From NCBI GenBank assembly GCA_963717945.1, contig CAVQXT010000003.1, forward strand, positions 496,001 through 560,000: DNA of 64,000 bases, written 5' to 3'. Of the stretch, positions 8,000 to 16,079 are shown piece by piece. The translations under genes were made by a program, and so were the position numbers. The notes below the pieces were generated by a model. That model was given only the letters and a program-made list of their open reading frames with translations. It was not told the DNA's origin and searched no databases. Every line of letters begins with the position of its first letter. The first letter of the stretch is position 1. Source of the DNA: FEN-299 sp963717945 (lineage in GTDB: Bacteria; Acidobacteriota; Vicinamibacteria; Vicinamibacterales; Fen-181).

Positions 8000-9670
8000 T
8001 CAGGCAAACGTCGAATGCACCCGCGCCAGCACCTCGTCCGAGCGCGCGTGCGCCTGGCGAGAGAGATCCTCCGTCTCGGCGCGGCACGCCGCCTTGAACG
8101 CGTCGTCTTTCACGGAGCCGAGATTGATGAGGACGTTCAGGACCGCGCCCTCGACGCCCGCGCGCCCCATCAGCGCGGCCACGCCGGCGTCGGACGCCGA
8201 GTTCCGGTTGCCTTTCGCGGCCACCAGGCCCGCGAGATCGATCGCCTCGAGGCACAGCCTGGCCGTCGAGAGCGGGACGCGCGAGGCCTGCTGGTAGCCG
8301 GCCTCGAGCGCCCCGTCGCGGGCGGCCTGCTCCTCCGGCGTCCCCTTCGGCATCCGCATGGCGGCCATCGCGGCGTTGAACGCCTCGGTGTCCTCGTCCA
8401 CGGCGCGAAGCAGCCGGTCCTTCAGGGTCTGGGCGTGCTCGGCCAGCTCGGAGAGTTCCGCCCAGGCCGCGTCGTACCCCTTCTTGCCGACGGTGAGGTT
8501 GGCGACCATCGCCGAGAGGCCCGCGGCCAGGCTGCCGGCGAGCGCCGCCACCGACCCGCCGCCCGGCGCCGGCGACTCCGACGACACCTCGTCCACGAAG
8601 CGGTCCACGGCCATCGAGACCAGCGGGCCGCGCGCGCGGAACTGGTAGTCGATGATCTTCTTGTCCGGGTCGAACGGGGCCAGTTGATCGAGGCCGAGCG
8701 AGCGGACGGCCGTTTCCACCACCTCGCGCTCGGGAACGCCGGCCGACTTCCCCTGCTTGAGGAGGTAGAACTTCCCGGCGTCGAGAAGCGGCTGGAGCGG
8801 CATCAAGCCGACCAGCTCGGAGCCGGTGACGACCAGGCCCAGCTTCTCGGCTTCGTCGCGGACCGTCTCGAAGACGACGTGCAGCGGCGTCGTCTTGTAG
8901 TTGATCAGGTTGATGGAGACCTGCGCCTGCCGGTACTGGTCGATGTACCAGCCGATCGCCCGGACCGCCTTGAGCCGGCCCGGCCGCTTCACCTGGCGGC
9001 CCTGCTCGTCGAGGACCGGCTGGCCCGCGGCGTCGCGCGCCACGCGCCCGTTCTCGCGGATGTTGAGGGCGATCTCGCTCGCCAGCTTCCGGTCGCGCGT
9101 GTTGAGGTTGACGTTGTAGGCGATGAGGAACTCGCGCGCGCCCACCACCGGCGCGCCGAACTTCGGGTCGAAGCGCGCGGGCCCCGCGTCCGGCGCCCAG
9201 GCCGGGTCCTGCAGCTTCCGCTCGAGCGCTTCGTACTCACCGGCCCGGATGTTGGCCAGGCTGCGCCGCATCTCGGAGGTGGCCGCGTATTCGTAGAAGT
9301 ACACGGGGATCTGCAGGTCGTCGGCGATCCGCCGGCCGAGGTCGCGCGAGATCTCGACGCACTCCTCCATCGTCACCTCGGCGACGGGGACGATGGGGCA
9401 GACGTCCATGGCGCCCATGCGCGGGTGGGCGCCGTGGTGCTTCGCCATGTCGACGAGTTCGTACGCCTTGCGGGCCGCCTTGAGCGCGGCGTCCGAGACG
9501 GCGGCCGGCGGACCGACGAAGGTGTACACGGTCCGGTTGGTGTCGGCGCCGGGATCGACGTCGAGCAGCTTGACGTCGGCGACGCCCTTGATCGCGTCCG
9601 CGATCGCGTCGATCACGGCGCGGTTCCGGCCTTCGGAGAAGTTCGGGACGCATTCGACGAGCCTGGCCAT
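8000..9670 (-). CDS. ftcD: Glutamate formimidoyltransferase-formimidoyltetrahydrofolate cyclodeaminase
   Basis: A 556-residue bifunctional histidine-degradation enzyme. It moves the formimino group of formiminoglutamate to tetrahydrofolate, then deaminates it cyclically. The N-terminal transferase part (to about 330) shows ECVPNFSEGR, DPGADTNRTVYTFVG and the catalytic-histidine segment AKHHGAHPRMGAMDVCP. The C-terminal helical cyclodeaminase part shows SPAPGGGSVAALAGSLAAGL and GNRNSASDAGVAALM. ATG at 9670 has GGAGG upstream, whereas the longer version starting at 9703 has none. No other hut gene is nearby. It is followed closely by the LD-carboxypeptidase. Confidence 0.93.
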   Translation of the reverse strand: MARLVECVPNFSEGRNRAVIDAIADAIKGVADVKLLDVDPGADTNRTVYTFVGPPAAVSDAALKAARKAYELVDMAKHHGAHPRMGAMDVCPIVPVAEVTMEECVEISRDLGRRIADDLQIPVYFYEYAATSEMRRSLANIRAGEYEALERKLQDPAWAPDAGPARFDPKFGAPVVGAREFLIAYNVNLNTRDRKLASEIALNIRENGRVARDAAGQPVLDEQGRQVKRPGRLKAVRAIGWYIDQYRQAQVSINLINYKTTPLHVVFETVRDEAEKLGLVVTGSELVGLMPLQPLLDAGKFYLLKQGKSAGVPEREVVETAVRSLGLDQLAPFDPDKKIIDYQFRARGPLVSMAVDRFVDEVSSESPAPGGGSVAALAGSLAAGLSAMVANLTVGKKGYDAAWAELSELAEHAQTLKDRLLRAVDEDTEAFNAAMAAMRMPKGTPEEQAARDGALEAGYQQASRVPLSTARLCLEAIDLAGLVAAKGNRNSASDAGVAALMGRAGVEGAVLNVLINLGSVKDDAFKAACRAETEDLSRQAHARSDEVLARVHSTFA

Positions 9671-9740
9671 CAGTGCCTCCGGAAGAAACTGGAAGGGTAC
9701 CACTTCCGGGCCTCAGACGGACAGGCCCGACGGGTTCATG

Positions 9741-9820
9741 CAGTTCTCAGTTGCCAGTTCCCGGTGGTCAGTCAGTCACGCGTGACACACTGACAACTGG
9801 CCACTGACAACTGGCCACTA
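9741..9820. repeat. Family B repeat (TCACGCGTGA core with CAGTTG/CCAGTG word arms)
   Basis: A palindromic core GTCACGCGTGAC (9775-9786) is flanked on the left by words of the type CAGTTGCCAGT and on the right by their complements. It lies between two divergently transcribed genes, upstream of both, so it is not a terminator. Copies are at 39394, 40973, 44703 and 45648. Confidence 0.85.
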
Positions 9821-10027
9821 CCTGGTCCGTGGATGCGTTGTCGGTCCCCTGGCTTTGTGGTAACGTCTGAGCGCTGTGGCCGGGCCGACGTGTCGGCGCC
9901 AGCCGCCTCGACACCCCCAATCGATCGCCGTCCCCAAGCGCATCCGCAATCTGCGCGACGTCCGACTGCCGAACGTGCCGGTGACCGACGGGGCGCCGGC
10001 GCCCGCGCCCGCCCGGAGGCGACACAC

Positions 10028-10912
10028 ATGATGAAACCACGATCCGGTCGGCTGGTCGTCCTGTTGGTCTTCGTCGCCCTCTGCCTGGCGGCCTCCGCCC
10101 GCGCCGCGGAGTTCGGCCCCGCCAAGGGAGCGCTCGTCATCGTCGGCGGCAACATGCACGACCCGGCGATCCTCAAGAGGTTCCTCGATCTCGCCGGCGG
10201 CCCGGATCAGCCCATCGTCGTCATCCCGACAGCCGGCGGCGCGGGCAGCTACGATCAGACCTTCTCCGGCTTGAAGGCGTTCAGGGACGCCGGGGCCACC
10301 AGGCTCACGGTCCTGCACACCTACGATCGGAAAGTGGCCGACACCGAGGAATTCGTGAAGCCGCTGCAGACGGCCCGCGGCGTGTTCTTCGAGGGCGGAC
10401 GGCAGTGGCGGCTGGCCGATTCCTATCTCGGGACGCTGACCCAGAAGGAGCTATTCGCGCTGCTCGACCGGGGGGGCGTCATCGGCGGGTCGTCCGCCGG
10501 GGCCACCATCATCGGCGACTACCTCGTGCGCGGCGACACGAAAACAGCCGATATCATGATGGGCGACCACGAGCAGGGGCTCGCCTTTCTGAAGAAGGCC
10601 GCCATCGACCAGCACCTGCTGGTGCGCAACCGCGAGTTCGACCTGATCCCTCTCATCGAAAAGCACCCCGACATGCTCGGCATCGGCCTCGACGAGGACA
10701 CCGCCATCGTGGTGCAGGGCGACGAGTTCGAGGTGATGGGGCGCTCCCGCGTGGCGATTTACGACATCCACAAGATGATCCCGCCGGCCGGGAAGTTCTA
10801 CTTCCTCATCCCCGGCGACAAGTACAACCTCAAGACGCGGACGGCCACGCGCCCCTCGGCGCGCGGCGCGTCGCCGCTCGACCGCGTCAAGGACATGCCG
10901 TGGGTGAAGTGA
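10028..10912 (+). CDS. Exported cyanophycinase-like peptidase (family S51)
   Basis: A 294-residue protein with a cleavable signal peptide (hydrophobic 9-24, ASARA before the mature start) and an S51 peptidase domain. It shows ALVIVGGNMHD, VVIPTAGG, FFEGGRQWRL, and the nucleophile elbow GGSSAGAT with the catalytic serine at about 156. GGAGG lies 8-14 bases before the ATG at 10028. Secreted cyanophycinase-like proteins of this size are known; dipeptide hydrolysis of cyanophycin is possible but unproven. The short-DsrL gene starts 7 bases after its stop, so the two probably share a transcript. A 200-bp leader (9830-10027) separates it from the family B repeat. Confidence 0.85.
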   Translation: MMKPRSGRLVVLLVFVALCLAASARAAEFGPAKGALVIVGGNMHDPAILKRFLDLAGGPDQPIVVIPTAGGAGSYDQTFSGLKAFRDAGATRLTVLHTYDRKVADTEEFVKPLQTARGVFFEGGRQWRLADSYLGTLTQKELFALLDRGGVIGGSSAGATIIGDYLVRGDTKTADIMMGDHEQGLAFLKKAAIDQHLLVRNREFDLIPLIEKHPDMLGIGLDEDTAIVVQGDEFEVMGRSRVAIYDIHKMIPPAGKFYFLIPGDKYNLKTRTATRPSARGASPLDRVKDMPWVK

Positions 10913-10919
10913 GCCGACG

Positions 10920-12008
10920 ATGGTCCTCGTCAAGAAGGTGAGAAGACGCGGCGGGGCGGCCGGCCTCGGCGGCCCTCCCGGCGCCACCTCGTCGCTGCGC
11001 CCGGTCTTCGTGGGAAAGCAGCCGCCGTGCGCCCACGCCTGCCCGTGCGGCACCGACGTGCGCGGGTTTCTCAGCGTGCTGGCGGGCGGGGCGAAGCGCG
11101 GGCGCACCGAGGCGCAGGCGATCGAAGAGGCGTTCTACATCATCGCCGACCGCAATCCGCTGCCCGCGGTCTGCGGGCGGCTGTGCCCGCACCACTGCGA
11201 GACCGGGTGCACGCGCGAAGCCTACGACGGCGGCGTGTCGGTCAACCAGGTCGAGCGCGCCATCGCCGAGGCGGCGATCAACGCCTCGTGGCCGCTGCGC
11301 CCCGCGGATGACGCTGCGGGCGTCGAAGCCGAGGTCGAGCCGGTCCTGGTGATCGGCGCGGGCGCCGCGGGACTGTCGGCCGCCTACCAGTTGGCGCGGC
11401 GGGGATACGACGTGACGCTGGTCGATCCGCACGGCGAGGCCGGCGGCGAGCTGCGCTACGGCATCGGGCCGGACCGGCTGCCGCGAGCCGTCCTCGATGC
11501 GGAGGTGGACCGGATCCTCGCGCTCGGCGTCACCTTCGTCGGCGGCGCCGACGTGGCCGAGTTCGAATCCGCCGCCCCGCGCGTGGTGAAGACGAAGATC
11601 TACGAGCAGGGCACGCCGGTGGCGACCGGGTCGATCGCCGCGTCGATCCACTTCGGCCGCCACGCGGCCAGTCTCCTCGACGCCCAGATCAGGCGCGCGG
11701 CCGTTCTCGAGCCGCCGGGACTGGAGCCGGTCGCGAAGGACCGCGTCATCCTCGACCACTTCCCGCGCGCCGCGCGCGGGGCGACGACGGAAGTGACATG
11801 GTCGCCCGCTGACGCGGTGCACGAGGCGCAGCGGTGCCTGCAGTGCGGGGCGTGCATCGAGTGCGACAACTGCTGGAAGTACTGCCCCGACCAGGCGGTG
11901 ATCAGGCCGCTCGACCCGGGACAGCCCTATCGCTTCAGGCTCGAGTTCTGCCAGGGCTGCTCCAAGTGCGCCGAGCAGTGCCCGACGGGGTACATCGAGA
12001 TGAGGTAG
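10920..12008 (+). CDS. dsrL: Short DsrL-like iron-sulfur flavoprotein lacking the NAD(P)H-binding domain
   Basis: A 362-residue homologue of DsrL, a GltD-type flavoprotein that exchanges electrons between NAD(P)H and DsrAB. Present are the N-terminal cysteines (C37, C41, C43, C85, C89, C93, C97), the first FAD motif GAGAAG (145-150) with DPHGEAGGELRYGI, and a second FAD-type motif FVGGADV (206-212). A C-terminal ferredoxin domain carries ten cysteines (306-322 and 344-354). The text jumps from ALGVTF (the end of the first FAD half) to GGADV. The central NAD(P)H-binding domain that would lie there is absent, and the frame is kept. Full-length DsrL is about 650 residues, so nearly 290 are missing. 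This is either a real internal deletion, a natural short type, or an assembly collapse. Confidence 0.78.
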   Translation: MVLVKKVRRRGGAAGLGGPPGATSSLRPVFVGKQPPCAHACPCGTDVRGFLSVLAGGAKRGRTEAQAIEEAFYIIADRNPLPAVCGRLCPHHCETGCTREAYDGGVSVNQVERAIAEAAINASWPLRPADDAAGVEAEVEPVLVIGAGAAGLSAAYQLARRGYDVTLVDPHGEAGGELRYGIGPDRLPRAVLDAEVDRILALGVTFVGGADVAEFESAAPRVVKTKIYEQGTPVATGSIAASIHFGRHAASLLDAQIRRAAVLEPPGLEPVAKDRVILDHFPRAARGATTEVTWSPADAVHEAQRCLQCGACIECDNCWKYCPDQAVIRPLDPGQPYRFRLEFCQGCSKCAEQCPTGYIEMR

Positions 12009-12031
12009 GGCAGGATTCGGGACTCAGGGAG

Positions 12032-12095
12032 GCGCACGGCTGAAGCCGTGCGCTATCTGACGATGAGTGGATAGCGCAGGGCTTCAGCCCTGCGC
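12032..12095. repeat. Family A hairpin pair between dsrL and dsrA
   Basis: The unit at 12032-12059 uses a variant stem, GCGCACGGCT/AGCCGTGCGC, with the usual CTATCTG tail. An inverted unit of the GGGCT/AGCCC type follows at about 12069-12095. It sits inside a co-directional gene series and may attenuate or protect the transcript. Confidence 0.85.
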
Positions 12096-12121
12096 GTCGG
12101 CGACAAGGACGAGTACCTGAT

Positions 12122-13312
12122 ATGTCCGACGAGAAACGTGCAACCCCGCAGCTCGACGAGCTCGAAAAGGGGCCGTGGCCGAGCTTCGTCAAGGAGCTGA
12201 AGCGCGCGGCCGAGACGAGCCCGATGGCCGAAGATCTCATCGGCGTGCTCGAGCTGTCGTACGAGGAACGCGTCGGCCATTGGAAGCACGGCGGCGTCGT
12301 CGGCGTCCGCGGGTACGGCGCCGGCGTCATCGGCCGGTACTCGGACGTGCCGGAGCAGTTCCCCGAGGTGGCGCAGTTCCACACCATGCGCGTGAACCAT
12401 CCGGCCGGGTGGTTCTACACGACCGACGCGCTGCGCAAGGTGTGCGACATCTGGGAGACGCACGGGTCCGGCCTCACCAACCTGCACGGCGCGACGGGCG
12501 ACATCATCCTGCTCGGCACCAAGACCGAGTCGCTCGAACCCGCCTTCGCCGAGCTGACCGAGAACGGGTTCGACCTCGGCGGCTCCGGGTCGGTCGTGCG
12601 CACGCCGAGCTGCTGCGTCGGCCCGGCGCGGTGCGAGTGGGCCTGTTTCGACACGCTCGCCCTCACCTACGACCTCACCCAGCATTTCCAGGACGAGATG
12701 CACCGTCCGTCGTTCCCCTACAAGTTCAAGATCAAGTCGTCCGGCTGCCCGAACGACTGCGTGGCGGCGATCGCGCGGGCCGACCTCAGCGTGATCGGCA
12801 CGTGGCGGGACGGGATCGCGGTGGACCAGGAGGCGGTCGGCGTCTACGCGGCCGGTGGCCTCGACATCCGCGCCAACGTGTGCGGCCGCTGCCCGTCGAA
12901 GTGCATGACGTGGGACGGCGAGGCGCTCGGGATCGACAACGGCGCGTGCGCGCGGTGCATGCACTGCATCAACGTGATGCCGAAGGCACTCCGCCCGGGT
13001 CGCGAGCGCGGCGCCTGCATCCTCATCGGCGGCAAGGCGCCCATCGTGTCGGGGGCGATGCTCTCGTCGGTGCTGGTCCCGTTCATGAAGATCGAACCGC
13101 CCTACACCGAGCTCAAGGAGCTCATCGGCAAGATCATCGAGCTGTGGGCGGACGAAGGCAAGAACCGCGAGAGGGTCGGCGAGTTCATCCAGCGCATCGG
13201 CCTCGGCAACTTCCTGGAGGCGATCGGCCTCGCGCCGCAGCCGGAGATGGTGAAGCATCCTCGCGAGAACCCGTACGTGTTCTACGAGGAGTATTTCGAA
13301 GAGGAACGGTAA
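12122..13312 (+). CDS. dsrA: Dissimilatory sulfite reductase alpha subunit
   Basis: The 396-residue alpha subunit of the siroheme sulfite reductase, which works in the cytoplasm as a DsrA2B2 core with DsrC. Siroheme-[4Fe-4S] ligands are visible as C165-x5-C171 in SCCVGPARCEWAC and C209-x3-C213 in SGCPNDC. The inserted ferredoxin domain carries C254, C257, C261 and C276, C279, C282. Length and motif order match bacterial DsrA. Only 5 bases separate its stop from the dsrB start. Context with dsrD argues for the reductive direction. The start ATG is preceded by AAGGAC at about 12 bases. Confidence 0.97.
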   Translation: MSDEKRATPQLDELEKGPWPSFVKELKRAAETSPMAEDLIGVLELSYEERVGHWKHGGVVGVRGYGAGVIGRYSDVPEQFPEVAQFHTMRVNHPAGWFYTTDALRKVCDIWETHGSGLTNLHGATGDIILLGTKTESLEPAFAELTENGFDLGGSGSVVRTPSCCVGPARCEWACFDTLALTYDLTQHFQDEMHRPSFPYKFKIKSSGCPNDCVAAIARADLSVIGTWRDGIAVDQEAVGVYAAGGLDIRANVCGRCPSKCMTWDGEALGIDNGACARCMHCINVMPKALRPGRERGACILIGGKAPIVSGAMLSSVLVPFMKIEPPYTELKELIGKIIELWADEGKNRERVGEFIQRIGLGNFLEAIGLAPQPEMVKHPRENPYVFYEEYFEEER

Positions 13313-13317
13313 TCACC

Positions 13318-14400
13318 ATGTCCGATACGACGCCCACGCGCAAGACCGACATCGGCCCGCCGCACTACGGGCAGTTCCTGCCGCCGGTCATCAAGGCGAA
13401 CTACGGGACGTGGAAGTACCACGAGATCCCGCGGGCCGGCGTGCTCGTCCACGTCGGCGAGACCGGCGACCGGCTCTACACCGTGCGCGCCGGGTCGCCG
13501 CGGCTGCTGAGCGTGCAGACGATCCGCGAGATCTGCGACCTCGCCGACAAGTACTGCGACGGCTACCTCCGGTTCACCAGCCGCCACAATATCGAGTTCC
13601 TGCTGACCGACCCGGCGAAGATCGACCCGCTCATCGGCGACCTCGCCGCCGCGGGGTTCCCCGTCGGCGGCACCGGCCGCGCGATCTCCAACATCGTCCA
13701 CACGCAGGGCTGGGTGCACTGCCACTCCGCCGCCACCGACGCCTCGGGCATCGTCAAGGCGCTGATGGACGAGCTCGTCGGCCGGTTCACCTCGATGGAG
13801 CTGCCCGGCAAGCTGCGCGTGGCGCTCGCCTGCTGCGTCAACATGTGCGGCGCCGTGCACTGCTCCGACATCGCCATCCTCGGCGTCCACCGGCGCCCGC
13901 CGAAGATCAACCACGAGCGGCTGTCGAAGGTGTGCGAGATGCCGACGGTGGTCGCGTCCTGCCCGACGGCCGCAATCCGGCCGGTGCGGAAGAACGGGCA
14001 GGAGTCGGTGGAGGTCGCCGAGGACCTCTGCATGTTCTGCGGCAACTGCTACACGGTGTGCCCGGCGATGCCGCTCAACGACCCGCTCAACGACGGCGTG
14101 TCGATCTGGGTGGGCGGCAAGGTGAGCAACGCGCGATCCGAGCCGGCCTTCTCGAAACTGGCGATCCCGTTCCTGCCCAACAACCCGCCACGCTGGCCGG
14201 AAGTGGTCGAGGCGGTGACCAAGCTGGTGGACGTGTGGGCCGCCGACGCGAGGCCGTACGAGCGGATGGGCGAGTGGATCGAGCGGATCGGCTGGCCGCG
14301 CTTCTTCCGCCTGACCGGCATCGAGTTCACCAAGCAGCACATCGACGACTTCAGGCACGCGGAGACGACGTTCCGGAGGTCGGTCCATTTGAAGGGGTAG
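13318..14400 (+). CDS. dsrB: Dissimilatory sulfite reductase beta subunit
   Basis: The 360-residue beta subunit, which holds the catalytically active siroheme in known enzymes. It shows the substrate-channel and siroheme segment RFTSRHNIEFLL, GGTGRAISNIVHTQGWVHC, and the cysteines of ACCVNMCGAVHC (C172, C173, C177, C182). The ferredoxin domain has SCPTAAI (C215) and CMFCGNCYTVCP (C238, C241, C244, C248). The ATG at 13318 begins M-S-D-T-T-P and follows dsrA by 5 bases. No frameshift is seen. It pairs with dsrA, and dsrD follows after a 113-base spacer of repeat words. Confidence 0.97.
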   Translation: MSDTTPTRKTDIGPPHYGQFLPPVIKANYGTWKYHEIPRAGVLVHVGETGDRLYTVRAGSPRLLSVQTIREICDLADKYCDGYLRFTSRHNIEFLLTDPAKIDPLIGDLAAAGFPVGGTGRAISNIVHTQGWVHCHSAATDASGIVKALMDELVGRFTSMELPGKLRVALACCVNMCGAVHCSDIAILGVHRRPPKINHERLSKVCEMPTVVASCPTAAIRPVRKNGQESVEVAEDLCMFCGNCYTVCPAMPLNDPLNDGVSIWVGGKVSNARSEPAFSKLAIPFLPNNPPRWPEVVEAVTKLVDVWAADARPYERMGEWIERIGWPRFFRLTGIEFTKQHIDDFRHAETTFRRSVHLKG

Positions 14401-14409
14401 AACGACCGG

Positions 14410-14505
14410 AGCAGGCCACAGGCCACAGGCCACGGGCTTCAGGCCTTGTCACGCGATCACGCGAGACGGGCCCGTAGCCTGAGGCCTGTAGCCAGAAGCC
14501 GGCGG
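14410..14505. repeat. Word-array repeat between dsrB and dsrD
   Basis: Repeats of CCACAGG and of CAGGCC/CCTGAGG words, with a GTCACGCGATCACGCGAGAC segment resembling a decayed family B core at about 14448-14467. It separates dsrAB from dsrD. Confidence 0.6.
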
Positions 14506-14513
14506 AGAGCGTT

Positions 14514-14762
14514 ATGTCCGACACCGTGACCGTTGAGGAACTGGCCGAGGCCATGTTCCGGACGATTAGCGACGCGCAGGGGCTGCGGAAGCTGAAGCCG
14601 AACGACGTCAGCAAGGCGATGATCGAGCGCTTCGGGCCGGAGCGGTGCAGCAAGGAGACGTGCAAGGAGGCGATCCGGCTGCTCGTCGACTCCGGCCGCT
14701 GCATCTACACGTACTTTGGCGGCAGCTACATCGAGCTGCCGAGGAACGAACAGGAAGGGTAG
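14514..14762 (+). CDS. dsrD: DsrD-like winged-helix activator of sulfite reductase
   Basis: An 82-residue acidic protein with the size and layout of DsrD, a small winged-helix protein shown in other organisms to bind and activate DsrAB. Alignment by eye with the known type fits: K-L-K-P-N-D-V near 25-31, a helix ending in IRLLVDSG, then a beta-hairpin Y-T-Y-F-G-G-S-Y-I-E-L (wing) and a charged tail. It lacks the histidine-rich tail of Desulfovibrio DsrD. dsrD occurs almost only with reductive-type DsrAB, so it supports sulfite reduction. AGGAGG for dsrC begins right after its stop. Identity rests on size, position and wing pattern. Confidence 0.78.
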   Translation: MSDTVTVEELAEAMFRTISDAQGLRKLKPNDVSKAMIERFGPERCSKETCKEAIRLLVDSGRCIYTYFGGSYIELPRNEQEG

Positions 14763-14770
14763 GAGGATAC

Positions 14771-15088
14771 GTGCCGACGATTGAACTGAACGGGCATGCG
14801 TACGCGGTGGACGAAGACGGCTTCCTCGAGGACCCAGGCGTCTGGAACGACCAGGTGGCCGTCGACCTGGCGACGACCGAGGGGGTCGCGGCGCTCGGCG
14901 AGAACCACTGGAAGCTGGTCCGCTACCTGCGGAACTACTACCTCGAGTTCGGCATCGCCCCGATGATCCGGAAGGTCTGCAAGGAGACCGGGTTCAAGCT
15001 GAACGAGATCTACGAGCTGTTCCCGTCCGGTCCCGCCAAGGGCGCCTGCAAGGTGGCGGGGCTGCCCAAGCCGACCGGCTGCGTCTAA
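14771..15088 (+). CDS. dsrC: DsrC sulfur-carrier protein
   Basis: A 105-residue TusE/DsrC family protein. The flexible C-terminal arm GPAKGACKVAGLPKPTGCV carries both redox cysteines, C93 and the penultimate C104, ten residues apart, as in true DsrC. It can therefore form the DsrC trisulfide that DsrMK reduces. The GTG start at 14771 has AGGAGG at 14761-14766. C70 is an additional non-conserved cysteine. Its position between dsrD and dsrM, with only 4 bases to dsrM, indicates co-translation with the membrane complex genes. Confidence 0.95.
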   Translation: MPTIELNGHAYAVDEDGFLEDPGVWNDQVAVDLATTEGVAALGENHWKLVRYLRNYYLEFGIAPMIRKVCKETGFKLNEIYELFPSGPAKGACKVAGLPKPTGCV

Positions 15089-15092
15089 CCCG

Positions 15093-16079
15093 ATGATCTC
15101 CGCCCTGCTGGCCGTCGCGCTCTACGGCGCCGCCGCGTCCTCGCTGGGCGGGATCTGCTGGCGCATCTGGCGGTGGGCTGCCACGCCGGAGCCCTTCCAC
15201 ATTCCCACGACCACCGGGCAGCAGCGGTCGCTGGAAGGCATTGCGGCCAGCCGCGTCGAGAGCCCCTCGAGCCGGTGGGGTGTCGTCGGCCGCATGGCGC
15301 TCGAGCTGTTCCTGTTCACATCGTTGTTCCGGAACACGGCGGCCGGGCCGACGTTCGGCTCGGGAGACGTGGCGGCGCGTCCGGTCTTCCTCGAGCGCAA
15401 GGGGCTGTGGCTGGGCGCGCTGGCCTTCCACTGGTCGCTGCTGGTCGTCGCCGTGCGCCACCTCCGGCTGTTCGTCGAGCCGGTGCCCCGCGCAGCCTCG
15501 GTGCTGGCCGCGGTGGACGGGTTCTTCCAGTTGGGCGCGCCGCACTGGTACATCACCGACGTCGTCCTGGTTGTCGCGCTCGCCTACCTGCTCGGTCGGC
15601 GGCTGGCCAACCCGCTGCTCAGGTACCTGACGCTGCCGGCCGACTACCTCGCGCTCGGCGCGCTGCTAGCCGTCGTCAGCACCGGCATCGTCGTTCGTTA
15701 CGTCGCGAGGACCGACCTGGTCGCCGTCCGGCAGTTCACGCTGGGACTGGCGGCGTTCGCGCCGACCGCGATCCCCGTGCCCGGCTTCTGGCTGGTGGCG
15801 CACTTGCTGTCGGCCGCGTTCCTGCTGGCCATCTTCCCGATGACGAAGATGGTGCACGCGGCCGGCGCATGGTTCAGCCCGACGCGCAACCAGCCGAACG
15901 ACAGCCGACGGCGCCGCCACGTCAACCCGTGGAACGCGCCGGGGCCGGTGCACGGCTACGAGGCATGGGAAGACGAGTTCCGCGACAAGCTGGAAGCGGC
16001 AGGAATTCCCTTGGAAGCGGCTCGGCCGAAAGCCGAGAGCCGAAAGCCGAACGCCGGACAGGGCGCCGAGATCGTATGA
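15093..16079 (+). CDS. dsrM: DsrM, cytochrome b membrane subunit of DsrMKJOP
   Basis: A 328-residue NarI-like membrane protein with about five or six hydrophobic helices. Histidines that can bind heme b are in FHWSLLVVAVRHLRL and in the later LVAHLLSA and MVHAAG segments. It passes electrons between the quinone pool and DsrK. Length fits DsrM. The last 25 or so residues (EAARPKAESRKPNAG) are encoded by a word-array repeat at 16018-16060, so the tail has probably grown from repeat invasion. Its TGA overlaps the dsrK ATG (ATGA). Confidence 0.92.
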   Translation: MISALLAVALYGAAASSLGGICWRIWRWAATPEPFHIPTTTGQQRSLEGIAASRVESPSSRWGVVGRMALELFLFTSLFRNTAAGPTFGSGDVAARPVFLERKGLWLGALAFHWSLLVVAVRHLRLFVEPVPRAASVLAAVDGFFQLGAPHWYITDVVLVVALAYLLGRRLANPLLRYLTLPADYLALGALLAVVSTGIVVRYVARTDLVAVRQFTLGLAAFAPTAIPVPGFWLVAHLLSAAFLLAIFPMTKMVHAAGAWFSPTRNQPNDSRRRRHVNPWNAPGPVHGYEAWEDEFRDKLEAAGIPLEAARPKAESRKPNAGQGAEIV

